In this document: positions 10,701-17,329 of the stretch, piece after piece
Numbering within the stretch: position 1 is the stretch's first letter
Layout of the letters: every line of letters begins with the position of its first letter
Assembly (NCBI RefSeq): GCF_045862395.1
Contig: NZ_AP023087.1
Coordinates: 4,092,001 to 4,156,000, forward strand
Origin: Marinicellulosiphila megalodicopiae
GTDB taxonomy: Bacteria; Pseudomonadota; Gammaproteobacteria; Pseudomonadales; Natronospirillaceae
Reading direction: 5' to 3'
Length of the DNA stretch: 64,000 nucleotides
Notes under the pieces: generated by a model
The model's database searches: none
Told to the model about the DNA's origin: nothing
The model's input: only the letters and a program-made list of their open reading frames with translations
Program-made: the position numbers and the translations under genes

Positions 10701-12918
10701 TTTTAAAATGTTCATTGTCTAATAATTGTACTTTAGGCTCGATCGAGGTACTTGAATCAAATACAGTGCGTAAAACATGATGCCTTTGCACTATGGATTT
10801 AAATGTATAATTTAATGCATCAACATTAAGATCCCCTTTGATCTCATATATCCGACAAATATTATATTGATTACTGCTGCCTGCTATTTTGTCGGTTAAC
10901 CATAATCGTTGTTGAGCAAATGAAAGTTGATTTTGTGGCTGTGCACTTTTTTGCGTCGATATATTTAATGTTTCGTTAATAGGTGCTGCTGACTCAATTT
11001 TTAAAGCAAGGTCTTTTAAATTTTCACTTTCGAATAAATCCGTTAATGTTAGATCGCAACCTAGCGCTTTACGGATACTTGCAACTAAATTTGATGCAAG
11101 TAATGAGTGTCCACCTAAACTTAAAAAATTATCATTAAGCCCAACTTGCTTTACATCCAACTCATCTTGCCAAAGTTGACATAATTGCTTTTCGATGTTG
11201 GTGATTGGCGCTTCATACTCAATTTTTGGTGCTGTATTTTTTAGTTTGGAATATAAATAATCGATTTTATCTTCGATATATTCTTGCTGTATTAATGATC
11301 GTTGAATCTTACCACTTGAGGTACGCTTAAGTGTGCCCGCTTTTATAAACACAACGTCATGAGGCATTATGTCAAAGGACTCAAACAAAGCTAACACTAT
11401 CGATTGACTTGATTTGTCAAAATCTATTTTTTTCAAAACATGACGATGCACTTCTTGAATAATGGTAGTTTCACCATTTAGTTCAAATGCAGCACAACCT
11501 TCAAGGGCGAATCCTTCACTTGATTTACTTGCAATTAATTCAAAATCTTGAGGATAGTAATTTTTACCCGCAACAATCATGACGTCCTTTATTCGACCAG
11601 ATATATATAATTGATCATCAAAGAAAAAACCTAAATCTCCTGTACGCATATATTTATGCGTATCCCCAATTAATGTTAAACCAAACGTCTCATCGGTTTT
11701 ATTTTGATCATTCCAATATCCTTTTGTAACGCTAGGTCCTGCAAACCAAATTTCACCAATTTGGCCGTCGTTAAGTTTTTGTTTGGTTTGAGGATTAACA
11801 ATTTTAATACTATGTTGTTTGGCTGCTTGACCACAGGCGACTAAATTAGAACTGTTGATTTTGTTATTTGAAAGTATGGCTGTCTTATTTTGTAATGATT
11901 CTTTTTCAAAAGCATTAACAATGATATTTTCACAAGCATTACCACCTGAAATAAATAACGTGGCCTCAGCCATGCCATAACAAGGATAAAGCGCGGATGA
12001 TTTAAACCCGACTTTTGCAAATATATTTGAAAATTCATTTAACGTGACATCATTAATGGGTTCCGCCCCATTAAACGCCATTTTCCATGAAGATAAATCA
12101 ATATTCGTTAATTGTTTTTCAGTTATTTTATTTACACAATGGTTATAGGCAAAGTTAGGTCCACCACATGCAGTCGCTTTATATTGAGTGATGGCTTCAA
12201 ACCAGACAATTGGTAATTTCATAAAATGAGCCGATGACATCAACACAGAATGAGCACCTGTATACACAGGTAATAACAAAGTATTTATTATCCCCATGTC
12301 ATGAAATAAAGGCAACCAATTACAAAACACATCGTCTTGGCTGCACTGACTCGCAGTTTGTATAGCATGAATATTTGCAATGATATTTTGATGGCTAACC
12401 ATCACGCCTTTTGGGTTTCCAGTAGAGCCTGATGTGTATTGTAAAAAAGCAGTGTCCTGTTCATTTATTATTATTTCATCATTTGATAATAATTCACTGT
12501 TGTTATTTACACTTAATTCAGAAAATCCTTTGATCAAAATATTATCTAAAATGCCACTGATTTTTTCTTTTTGATGATCAGTTGTAATTGCAATTAACGC
12601 CGTGCAGTCTTGTATGACAGCATCGACTCTGCCTGAGTGTTTTTTACTAACGGGTGGAAATAAAGGAACCGCAATCACCCCTGCGTATAAACATCCTAAA
12701 AAAGTTTGTACGTATTCCAGACCCTGGGGTAATAAAATAACAACACGATCATTGCTGTCCCGTTGTTTTTTTAAGTTACTTGCAATGTTCAATGCACTTA
12801 AATGTAGGTCTTTAAAGGTGATATGACTGTGAGTGCCATTTTCTTCTATAAAGGTGAAGGCCGTTTTATTTGCTGCGGTAACTGCGTGGCCTGATATCAC
12901 TTGCTTGATGTTGTTCAT
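1762..12918 (-). CDS. Lipopeptide-initiating NRPS: FAAL-ACP-C-A-PCP-E-C-A-PCP-E*
   Basis: A 3718-residue megasynthase. Domains by motif: fatty acyl-AMP ligase (residues ~1-570; YTSGSTGNPKG near 160); carrier (LGGHSLL, ~602); condensation (MHHIAVDG, ~798); adenylation 1 (YTSGSTGKPKG, ~1285; code read as D-S-V-T-L-A-E-V-W, substrate not recognised); carrier (IGGDS, ~1673); epimerization with intact MHHLVVDG (~1858) and EGHGRED (~1998); condensation (NHHALSDGW, ~2330), expected DCL type after an E domain; adenylation 2 (~2818; code D-I-L-Q-L-G-M-V-W, very close to the glycine code); carrier (LGGDS, ~3203); terminal E-like domain with LHHLIVDG (~3395) but DSGRQS in place of EGHGRE (~3533). FAAL loading implies an N-acylated product, read here as acyl-D-X-Gly. 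A good ribosome site (AGGGAAGG) precedes the ATG. It sits 34 bp after the MBL-fold gene. Confidence 0.96.
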   Translation of the reverse strand: MNNIKQVISGHAVTAANKTAFTFIEENGTHSHITFKDLHLSALNIASNLKKQRDSNDRVVILLPQGLEYVQTFLGCLYAGVIAVPLFPPVSKKHSGRVDAVIQDCTALIAITTDHQKEKISGILDNILIKGFSELSVNNNSELLSNDEIIINEQDTAFLQYTSGSTGNPKGVMVSHQNIIANIHAIQTASQCSQDDVFCNWLPLFHDMGIINTLLLPVYTGAHSVLMSSAHFMKLPIVWFEAITQYKATACGGPNFAYNHCVNKITEKQLTNIDLSSWKMAFNGAEPINDVTLNEFSNIFAKVGFKSSALYPCYGMAEATLFISGGNACENIIVNAFEKESLQNKTAILSNNKINSSNLVACGQAAKQHSIKIVNPQTKQKLNDGQIGEIWFAGPSVTKGYWNDQNKTDETFGLTLIGDTHKYMRTGDLGFFFDDQLYISGRIKDVMIVAGKNYYPQDFELIASKSSEGFALEGCAAFELNGETTIIQEVHRHVLKKIDFDKSSQSIVLALFESFDIMPHDVVFIKAGTLKRTSSGKIQRSLIQQEYIEDKIDYLYSKLKNTAPKIEYEAPITNIEKQLCQLWQDELDVKQVGLNDNFLSLGGHSLLASNLVASIRKALGCDLTLTDLFESENLKDLALKIESAAPINETLNISTQKSAQPQNQLSFAQQRLWLTDKIAGSSNQYNICRIYEIKGDLNVDALNYTFKSIVQRHHVLRTVFDSSTSIEPKVQLLDNEHFKIQFHDYSLLDSNTATNNIEDLILNQTNQVFDLACDFMLRVNLIKTQANAYTLVLAMHHIAVDGWSQHVLINELNTIYQAYIQNKTDALPELTIQYSDYAAWQRNWMKGDVLTNHMDYWKQNLENIPEVHNFPLDFPRPKNQDFTGKHHYHEISAQTQHRLNLLAKQKNVTLYMLINAAFSLLLSRYSNETDIVIGTPVGNRDQSELTGLIGFFVNSIVVRTDVSKTLTFDALLKNTKKNLLCAYEYQQLPFDKLVEQLQTNRNLSISPLFQIKLALQNNDKGSINLNDLTFKNVQQSHSVALHDISLDVHENTKDGEYLGLTLDWEYATSLFKQNSIVELSNNFEALLNQLIINPELNICEYELLSDQTHAQALLDGQPKVNVQRPTKFIHHDIEKQAVKHPNDIAVCFNNEKISYQELNEKANQVARYLLEQEVVPNTLVGICIERSVEMIIGIVGILKSGAAYVPIDPSYPENRIDHILDDSKIEIILTEAELMSELSIEELKVLPLDEDFWDAFLGGYSTENLNTSEVDLNESDLAYIIYTSGSTGKPKGVAVSHQNLSYSTHARTSAYANNPTSFALLSSFSFDSSVVGIFWTLATGGQLTLIETKNGIDPNEFQAILIKQNISHFLTLPSVYLNLIQANIEAPKSLQMVLVAGEECSTELVNNHFKNDGWHQARLINEYGPTEATVWSTYYECKPSDMGKVPIGIAAPHCELYVLDEHKKLCPTGVIGELYVGGPAVAKGYLDQKELTLEKFVNNPFSNNQSNMYKTGDLVKWVSNNGKKVIEFVGRIDNQIKIRGYRVELSEIESTILNFSGISEAVVVAVGEPKQLVAYVKASNSSDNNIQAALKQYLSNQLSDYMNPSAIMMLENFPTTANGKLDRNKLPEPEFNNSTTNEYKAPQTDIEKTLCDIWQGLLQIEKIGIDDNFFSIGGDSILSIQLVARATKAGLFITVRQIFECQTIKKLATVVNTESKVEAPQIPTEGEQILLPIQYEFINDEQTDKHYYNQSLLLEIPDDFSIQILNQTIIEIYKRHDTLRLSFSENRGGLNATYNELTTQMTQRVVKQYDLSGLEKQEWLSKIETLSIQEKSSLNIHSADLFRAVLFDGENRRLLLTMHHLVVDGVSWRILLQDFSTIFEQLTHNQDVALLPKTSSYQQWAEYLQEVANSDFLQNEKKYWENIIQATVSSLKPSNKIIDSVAEYNEIDIQLNEVDTQLLLNNTSKSYQTNISDLLLSALYLALNQTSGDSVFRIDLEGHGREDLNQELNLGETVGWFTTVYPFLMKLDPADDVNNIGNIIKSIKQNIRTIPNNGIGFSALNTYAESISTNNATQSEILFNYLGQFDQVLSKSETFTLATESTGAEQSENRQRNHPLAFNGYVSAGSLKFSLTYNRAAYSKQTMLKLIDSFKSSIVQIIRHCQNNEPLGFTPSDFPLALIDQPLLDQLHSQYPNIENLYPATGMQQGLLFHSSLDRSAYVTQLSIGLKGQLNISAMQTAWMQVLKRHACFRTVFVNDNALQLVLKNVILPFNQNDFSDLNQTEQPVRFNQFLDEDKALGFDITTTPLMRITISKFAADQYKLIWTNHHALSDGWSMPIVFKEVLSLYQSINNNECSDLYEVKPYENYIAWIQNQDSNLSQEFWVNELAMVSSITELNCSIGSTESKAVIANKKSFKNQYGKQPLTLDTTQTKNLLNITQFHQVTLSTIVQGAWSYLLHRYSGENTVIFGETISGRPADLIGVEQMVGLFINTLPVVVDFNQSDNIGEFLQNLHKNSIARSEHGYIPLSKIQEKSPLGNNTALFDSLVIFENYPINELANNASLGCGFEIEDIQNSEETNYGLTLMVTPGDQLHFELAYKRDCYNEKIVLKLLKDLNTILDSFWNVDIKLLSELSLTSSNDQNTLEKWNHTDFNYPKDQCFHEIFEQQAAQFPDSIAVCFNNNQLSYKQLNEKSNQLAHYLKTMGVSVGTLVGCCVERSLDLLVSLLAIHKAGGAYVPLDPEYPKARLEHMVNDSALRYLISNQSVLQDIAVNHVVNLDNEKQRLSISQMPITNLLGHKNGLTAKDLAYVIYTSGSTGLPKGVMVEHQNLNNFLHSMQHKPGLTCKDTLLAVTSVSFDIHTLELFLPLLTGAQVIIASQQDVKDPVRLETLINKYQVNIMQATPSTWKMLMQNDWTPSLPIKVLCGGEALSVELKNNLLSQSCVELWNMFGPTETAVWSSVQKIETSVLIGKPIANTQMYILDKHLRHTPMGVAGQLYIAGDGVTRGYLGQDSLTHEKFITHPFTKDYSSKLYATGDLVRYSALQDGTIEYLGRIDNQIKIRGYRVELGEIESVLLTHESISEAVVIDSILNNGDKSLFACVVITGSTLNKKTINKQTVNSVLNSYLSNALPNYMIPSGFMIVDEIALLPNKKVDRAFLSTVIKNQQPLNYVVPESDTQKTLCAICEKLLNIKKVSLLDNFFALGGDSLSTLVFVRNATEMGLNCPPQMLFEYSNFAELASAIDHKTNANRDHIIEDRLIGEVPLSAAQHLFFEYIKVNPNIANIGVVTEFKSALNIELLEKSLLIMANHHDALRAKFEFKQNKWHQFLVNPKDLNIAIEQIDYSAETQTNQQNLIHKHFEKSRSDLNLGVAPLLKIFIFNCGDDQGFIVKIMLHHLIVDGYSINIFFEDWQKCYQSLVMGQAYTTPQKTATMYDNVNYFIDFTNQLDAQQEIEYWSNLPWDQVARFALTKQKANDEASMQNLDKVLSVESTEKLLQLSQHLKIPMVDILMSALSNVLTTFADSKYLALKVLDSGRQSDSSSIDLSSTIGWLSTNRVFVLEAKNVTDSQPNNLKDGLRFVHNQIQNTSHKGFSYELLRYFHHDQSITEQIKNLPRPNVLLNYAGVVPTYDSQASRLLSELKYIDDAIIPWVSPENERDEIFGCFCHISDSQLHIRWKYSENYYSPAQMNSLLKSLTDYLQALVINDVDTQTFNVIQEENI

Positions 12919-12952
12919 TCAACCTTCCCTATTCATTGACATTTAAATTTTT

Positions 12953-14563
12953 CTAATTTGTTTTTGGATCAAGTGTTAACACTCGTTTACCTTTAAGTGC
13001 ATGAGCAGGTATGCCCATTTTTTCACAAGCATTTAGCAATTTATTTGATTCCACTATTTGCATGGAATTTTCATCGTACACAATGCCCATAAAATATTTG
13101 TAACAAACCTCTAAACCTAGGGCATAGATAAATACTTGACTGGCATTAAACGCTGAAACCATAGGCAACGCTTGTTCAAAATCTGATCCATTTAATCGAC
13201 GAGATTGTTTAATATTTTTTGGCACTTTTTTAGTGTGAAGCGCACCGTAAATCCAAGTATAAGGCGCACCGACACATTCCATTCCGATGGCAAGTACATC
13301 TATATCAGGATAAATTGCCGCGAGATGTTCATACAATCTTGGATCAGGATTAGAAGAGTCAGCACCAAAAAAGCATTTACGACCAAACGCTTCAATATAC
13401 CAAGCGGTTTTTGATCGAATATTAAGATCCCCATGCTCCCCTAAAAATGGCATGCTTACAATTTGCCCATTAGCGAATGGAATTTCTTCTAAGTCGTCGA
13501 CTTCACTGACATTAAAACCCAGCTGTCTTAGTAATAAAGAAATAGACGGGTCAACAATGCTTCCACCGTTATTTCTTGGCACTAATACTTTTTTAACTTT
13601 GTATCGAAGCTGTAATAAAGTTTCGATACACACGTGATCCATATGTGTGTGTGTCAACAATATGTAATCTATTTGTGCAGGCAAATCACTAAAGCCAATC
13701 ATTTCTTCAGGATCATTGTCATTTTTACAAGCAATCACAGGGTCAATCATTATCGAGACATCGGGTGTTTCAATTAAAAAACCAGCATGTCCTGTATAAC
13801 TTAACCTTAATCCAGATGTAACAGGGATATATTTGGTTTCAGGTTTTTCTGTAGTAAATAAATCTTTATACGTTAAACCCCCGGACATATTTAAATGCGT
13901 AAAACATTGTTCGATGGTTTGAGTTGAAATCGGTATTTCACGAGATTTGAATATTGTGTCTACAATTTGTGAGGTGAAATTTTCATTTATATGCAAATGA
14001 TTATCATCAGGCAGTCTAGGCGTACTTAATACAAATGGCCTTTCCCCTACTTTTGATAACACCCCAAACGCTAAACTTTGAAGATTGGGTTTATAAAATT
14101 TACTTTTATATAACAACGATTCTATAAAACGATATCCCGCTCGGTGTTCCATATCCATAAATATTTCAACGTAACCTTTTAACATCTCAGGTACTTTTGC
14201 GTATAAATATTCAATGGACTCACCACTGGTATGACTAAAAACAAGTTCGTCCATGTCTTTAATGGCGTCGGACAGTTGAATTAAATCATCACAGGTTGAG
14301 GCTTGTTCGTTTACCAACGCTTTAATATCGTCAACTTGTTCTTCTTTGCAGTTTAAAAATTCGCCACCTGCAAGTACCGCTTCTTTTGAAGCCATGATAT
14401 GTAATTTATAGTTATTAATAAAAGACAACATGACACGTCTGTGTGTATTGACCACATGCCTTGCAGCAGAGGCAGGCGGCATTAAATACGGCCATGCATA
14501 CCAATGATTAAATAATGGTTCAAAATACACATCTTCTTTCAAATACATCATTTGGTTAGACAT
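12953..14563 (-). CDS. Metallo-beta-lactamase-fold hydrolase of the NRPS operon
   Basis: About 536 residues. An N-terminal region of ~240 residues that I do not recognise is followed by an MBL-fold domain opening with LSYTGHAGFLIET and continuing to the metal-binding HTHMDH motif (about residues 304-309). A later GADSS segment fits the bridging-aspartate position, so the di-metal site looks complete. The arrangement resembles UlaG-like proteins. ATG at 14563 is preferred over the TTG just upstream, with AGGA about 10 nt before it. No signal peptide is evident, so it probably acts in the cytoplasm. It lies 24-36 bp from both neighbours in a same-strand operon. Hydrolysis or tailoring of the peptide or a precursor is an inference; the reaction is unknown. 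Confidence 0.88.
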   Translation of the reverse strand: MSNQMMYLKEDVYFEPLFNHWYAWPYLMPPASAARHVVNTHRRVMLSFINNYKLHIMASKEAVLAGGEFLNCKEEQVDDIKALVNEQASTCDDLIQLSDAIKDMDELVFSHTSGESIEYLYAKVPEMLKGYVEIFMDMEHRAGYRFIESLLYKSKFYKPNLQSLAFGVLSKVGERPFVLSTPRLPDDNHLHINENFTSQIVDTIFKSREIPISTQTIEQCFTHLNMSGGLTYKDLFTTEKPETKYIPVTSGLRLSYTGHAGFLIETPDVSIMIDPVIACKNDNDPEEMIGFSDLPAQIDYILLTHTHMDHVCIETLLQLRYKVKKVLVPRNNGGSIVDPSISLLLRQLGFNVSEVDDLEEIPFANGQIVSMPFLGEHGDLNIRSKTAWYIEAFGRKCFFGADSSNPDPRLYEHLAAIYPDIDVLAIGMECVGAPYTWIYGALHTKKVPKNIKQSRRLNGSDFEQALPMVSAFNASQVFIYALGLEVCYKYFMGIVYDENSMQIVESNKLLNACEKMGIPAHALKGKRVLTLDPKTN

Positions 14564-14590
14564 CAATTAAATTCCTGTAGGTATTCTCTT

Positions 14591-15550
14591 TTATTTCCAT
14601 TGGTATTGCTTACCAATTAAATCGAATAATTGTTTATTGTATGGGCGATAAAATTCAGAAAGTAAGGCGTTAGTTTCAGCTTGCGCAGGACTTACTTTTA
14701 ATGGATTTTCATTGGCTATTTTTTGATATTCTTGAATATCAAAATCAGGCAAATCTAAGAAGGTTTGAATTTCTTTTAATACGGGTTTTCTATTTTTAAA
14801 ATAATCGGCGATATCCAGTACCAACACATTATCTTTGCCAAATTTATCCATCCATAATTTAACCGCTTGATAATAAATTCCGGTTTGCATAACAGGAAAC
14901 CCACAGACAGTTTGCATCGGCACGCTTGGAAACAATGAAATTGATTGTTTAATGTAATCGTCAAAATTATTAAAGCTAGGGTTATTAATGTAATCTTTAC
15001 CCGTTAAAAACGCTTCCCACTTCCACTGAGAAAACGCTCTATCAATTGGATCTCGCAGTGTAATTACAATTTTTGAATTTGGATTTAGATCGTATAATTT
15101 ATTAATCAGCTGTATATCATGTAATGCTGGTTCCAAATATCCGCAACTGACTTTTGAATCTAATTTAGCCTCAAGTGCTTGTTTTTGTTTTATAGTTGGA
15201 AAATACGACTGCCATTGTTTAGCATTTAAAGAATCGATCTCCTTTGCTAACGGCGACATGATATTTGGGTGCATCAATAAATGACTCACTAAGTCACTTG
15301 ACCCACTTTTAATTGGGCCTGTCATAACATAGTTAGGCACGATTCTTTTTTTGGAGATAAGTTTTCTAAGCATTACCCTCCATTTTGGTACCCCACCAAA
15401 ATAATACGATAAAAATTGATACTCAAAAAACAATGAGGCAATCTTGGGAATATTTAGAAAAATATTTTTATCAGAATGGGCAATATTTCGAAACTCTGTG
15501 ATTATTTCAAAAGATCTGAATATTTTTTTTGTTTTCATTTTAGTTGTCAT
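14591..15550 (-). CDS. PAPS-dependent sulfotransferase family protein
   Basis: 319 residues. A P-loop-like 5'-phosphosulfate-binding motif, GPIKSGSSDL, lies near residues 78-87, and a 3'-phosphate-binding segment with RDPIDRAFSQW lies near 166. The C-terminal FYRPYNKQLFDLIG segment is typical of heparan-sulfate-type (NDST-like) sulfotransferases. The family moves sulfate from PAPS to a hydroxyl or amine, so the likely role is sulfation of the NRPS product or its acyl chain. The predicted Ser residue or a hydroxylated side chain would be candidate acceptors (inference). It sits between the ABC exporter and the MBL-fold gene with 24-25 bp gaps. A second ATG four codons in (15538) is an alternative start. 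Confidence 0.9.
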   Translation of the reverse strand: MTTKMKTKKIFRSFEIITEFRNIAHSDKNIFLNIPKIASLFFEYQFLSYYFGGVPKWRVMLRKLISKKRIVPNYVMTGPIKSGSSDLVSHLLMHPNIMSPLAKEIDSLNAKQWQSYFPTIKQKQALEAKLDSKVSCGYLEPALHDIQLINKLYDLNPNSKIVITLRDPIDRAFSQWKWEAFLTGKDYINNPSFNNFDDYIKQSISLFPSVPMQTVCGFPVMQTGIYYQAVKLWMDKFGKDNVLVLDIADYFKNRKPVLKEIQTFLDLPDFDIQEYQKIANENPLKVSPAQAETNALLSEFYRPYNKQLFDLIGKQYQWK

Positions 15551-15574
15551 ACATTCATCTTTTAGTTGACTAAT

Positions 15575-17275
15575 TTAGCTATGAGTTTCTTGAGAGATCA
15601 CTTTACCGTTTTCCATTCGAATGATTTTGTCTGCCAAATGAAAGTATCGATCGTCATGACTGATCACAATTAATAATTTATTTTTTTCCTTTAAACTTGG
15701 CAATATTTGATGGTAGAACACCTCTTTAAATTCTGGATCTTGATCAGCGGCCCATTCATCAAACACATAAATATCGCGCTCTTCTAAATATGCAACTAGC
15801 AAGGCTAAGCGTTTTTTCTGGCCAGCTGAAAGTGACGTACTTGAAAATTGGCCATTTTTAATTTTCACTTTACCCTCTAAACCTAACTCTTTAATTTTAT
15901 CGCCAGCTTTTGCATCTAACTCTTGTTCATTCATACCAAACAAACGAGTAAATAAGTAAAAATCGGCGTAAATGGCTGAGACGTTTTGACGTGCCATTTC
16001 TCTGTTTTCATCGGTTATTTTGACATTATTAAACAGAAGATTTCCTTCATTGGGTAAATAATGCAAAGACAGTATTTTTCCTAAAGTGGTTTTACCTGAT
16101 CCATTTCCGCCGACTAAAAAAGTAATTTCACCGCGTTTTATGGATAGATCAAATGGACCCACATTAAAGCTTGTGTCTTCGTCTTCTTGTTGAGGGTATG
16201 AAAAAGAAACATTCTCTAAATTTATTTCATCACAAGCAACAGGTTCAGTACTTTGTGAAGCTGGCTCAACAGGCATCTCATTTATTAACTGGCTTAATTT
16301 TTTAGCAGCAATAGAGGCTTGCATAACAGGGCCTACTGAGCGAATCAACGTTGATATTGGACCCATGATATAAAACATCACCATGACCACGCCAACTAAG
16401 GCGGTGGGTGTCAAAGAATAATAAGTCCCCATAACAAAGGTCACCGCACCAATAGAGAAAAAACTCACCATATTTCCGTAAGTCATACCAAATATAAGTG
16501 TCGTCATTCCTCGTTTTTGCGTTTCTCTGAATTCTTCTTCGTGTGCATCTAAATCCATATTGTAATAAGATTTACGACGTTCGATATTTAATTTTAATTC
16601 TTTTGCACCATAAATAAGACCACGGGTTCCCTCTTGTAATCCGTCAAGGGTTTCACGCGATTGAGTTAAATCTTCTTGCGCAAAATAAAGGGGTATACGA
16701 TAAGTAATGGCACCAAAAATAATCACACCCAATATAAACAGTAATACATTTACATTTAAATAAACAAGAAAACTTAATAGACCAATTAATGTGGTAGTGG
16801 CAACAATCAAGTCAGGAAAAATAGATGCGCCCTCTACAATTTTAGGTACATCATTATCTAAACTTGTGATTAAACGTGAAGGGCCAATGCGATCTAAATC
16901 TTGAATAGGCAATTGTGATACACGTTTATACATGTCTTTGCGTAAATCTATTGAAGCATCAATGGCTACTCTTGCAAGAATAGCTTCTGATGTTGCTCTG
17001 CAAATTAAAATAAAGATACAGACTAAAAAGAATGCAAGGGCGAATTTTGGTGTAAAGATTTCAAATTTTCCAAATAATAAATACGGCCATACAAATTCAG
17101 ATGTCATTAACACTGACAGTGCCGGTTTTAATGAAGTTAAAATTAGCGGCATGATCACCGCAAAACCAAAACCTGCGATACACCCAAGCAATAATCCAAA
17201 AAATACTTTATTGGGTGCGTTTTTACTGAGTAAACCAAATAGACCTAATGGTTTTACTGTTTTTTTATTGTTCAT
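15575..17275 (-). CDS. Cyclic-peptide-type ABC exporter (SyrD/PvdE/YojI-like), fused TMD-NBD
   Basis: About 566 residues from ATG 17275 (AAGAG 8 nt upstream; a GTG nine bases earlier is less likely). The N-terminal ~330 residues are hydrophobic with six predicted membrane segments. The nucleotide-binding domain has Walker A GGNGSGKTTL (~390), signature SLSAGQKKR (~482) and Walker B YVFDEWAADQDP (~502). The FDEWAADQDP form is characteristic of the cyclic-peptide exporter branch that includes PvdE and SyrD. It probably moves the acylated NRPS product from cytoplasm to periplasm, where the acylase encoded next door would act. It is 54 bp downstream of the acylase gene in the same operon. Confidence 0.94.
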   Translation of the reverse strand: MNNKKTVKPLGLFGLLSKNAPNKVFFGLLLGCIAGFGFAVIMPLILTSLKPALSVLMTSEFVWPYLLFGKFEIFTPKFALAFFLVCIFILICRATSEAILARVAIDASIDLRKDMYKRVSQLPIQDLDRIGPSRLITSLDNDVPKIVEGASIFPDLIVATTTLIGLLSFLVYLNVNVLLFILGVIIFGAITYRIPLYFAQEDLTQSRETLDGLQEGTRGLIYGAKELKLNIERRKSYYNMDLDAHEEEFRETQKRGMTTLIFGMTYGNMVSFFSIGAVTFVMGTYYSLTPTALVGVVMVMFYIMGPISTLIRSVGPVMQASIAAKKLSQLINEMPVEPASQSTEPVACDEINLENVSFSYPQQEDEDTSFNVGPFDLSIKRGEITFLVGGNGSGKTTLGKILSLHYLPNEGNLLFNNVKITDENREMARQNVSAIYADFYLFTRLFGMNEQELDAKAGDKIKELGLEGKVKIKNGQFSSTSLSAGQKKRLALLVAYLEERDIYVFDEWAADQDPEFKEVFYHQILPSLKEKNKLLIVISHDDRYFHLADKIIRMENGKVISQETHS

Positions 17276-17329
17276 ATTAAACACTCTTTCTTTAATTTTT
17301 ATATTAAATTTATTGTAAAGGTATTAAAT

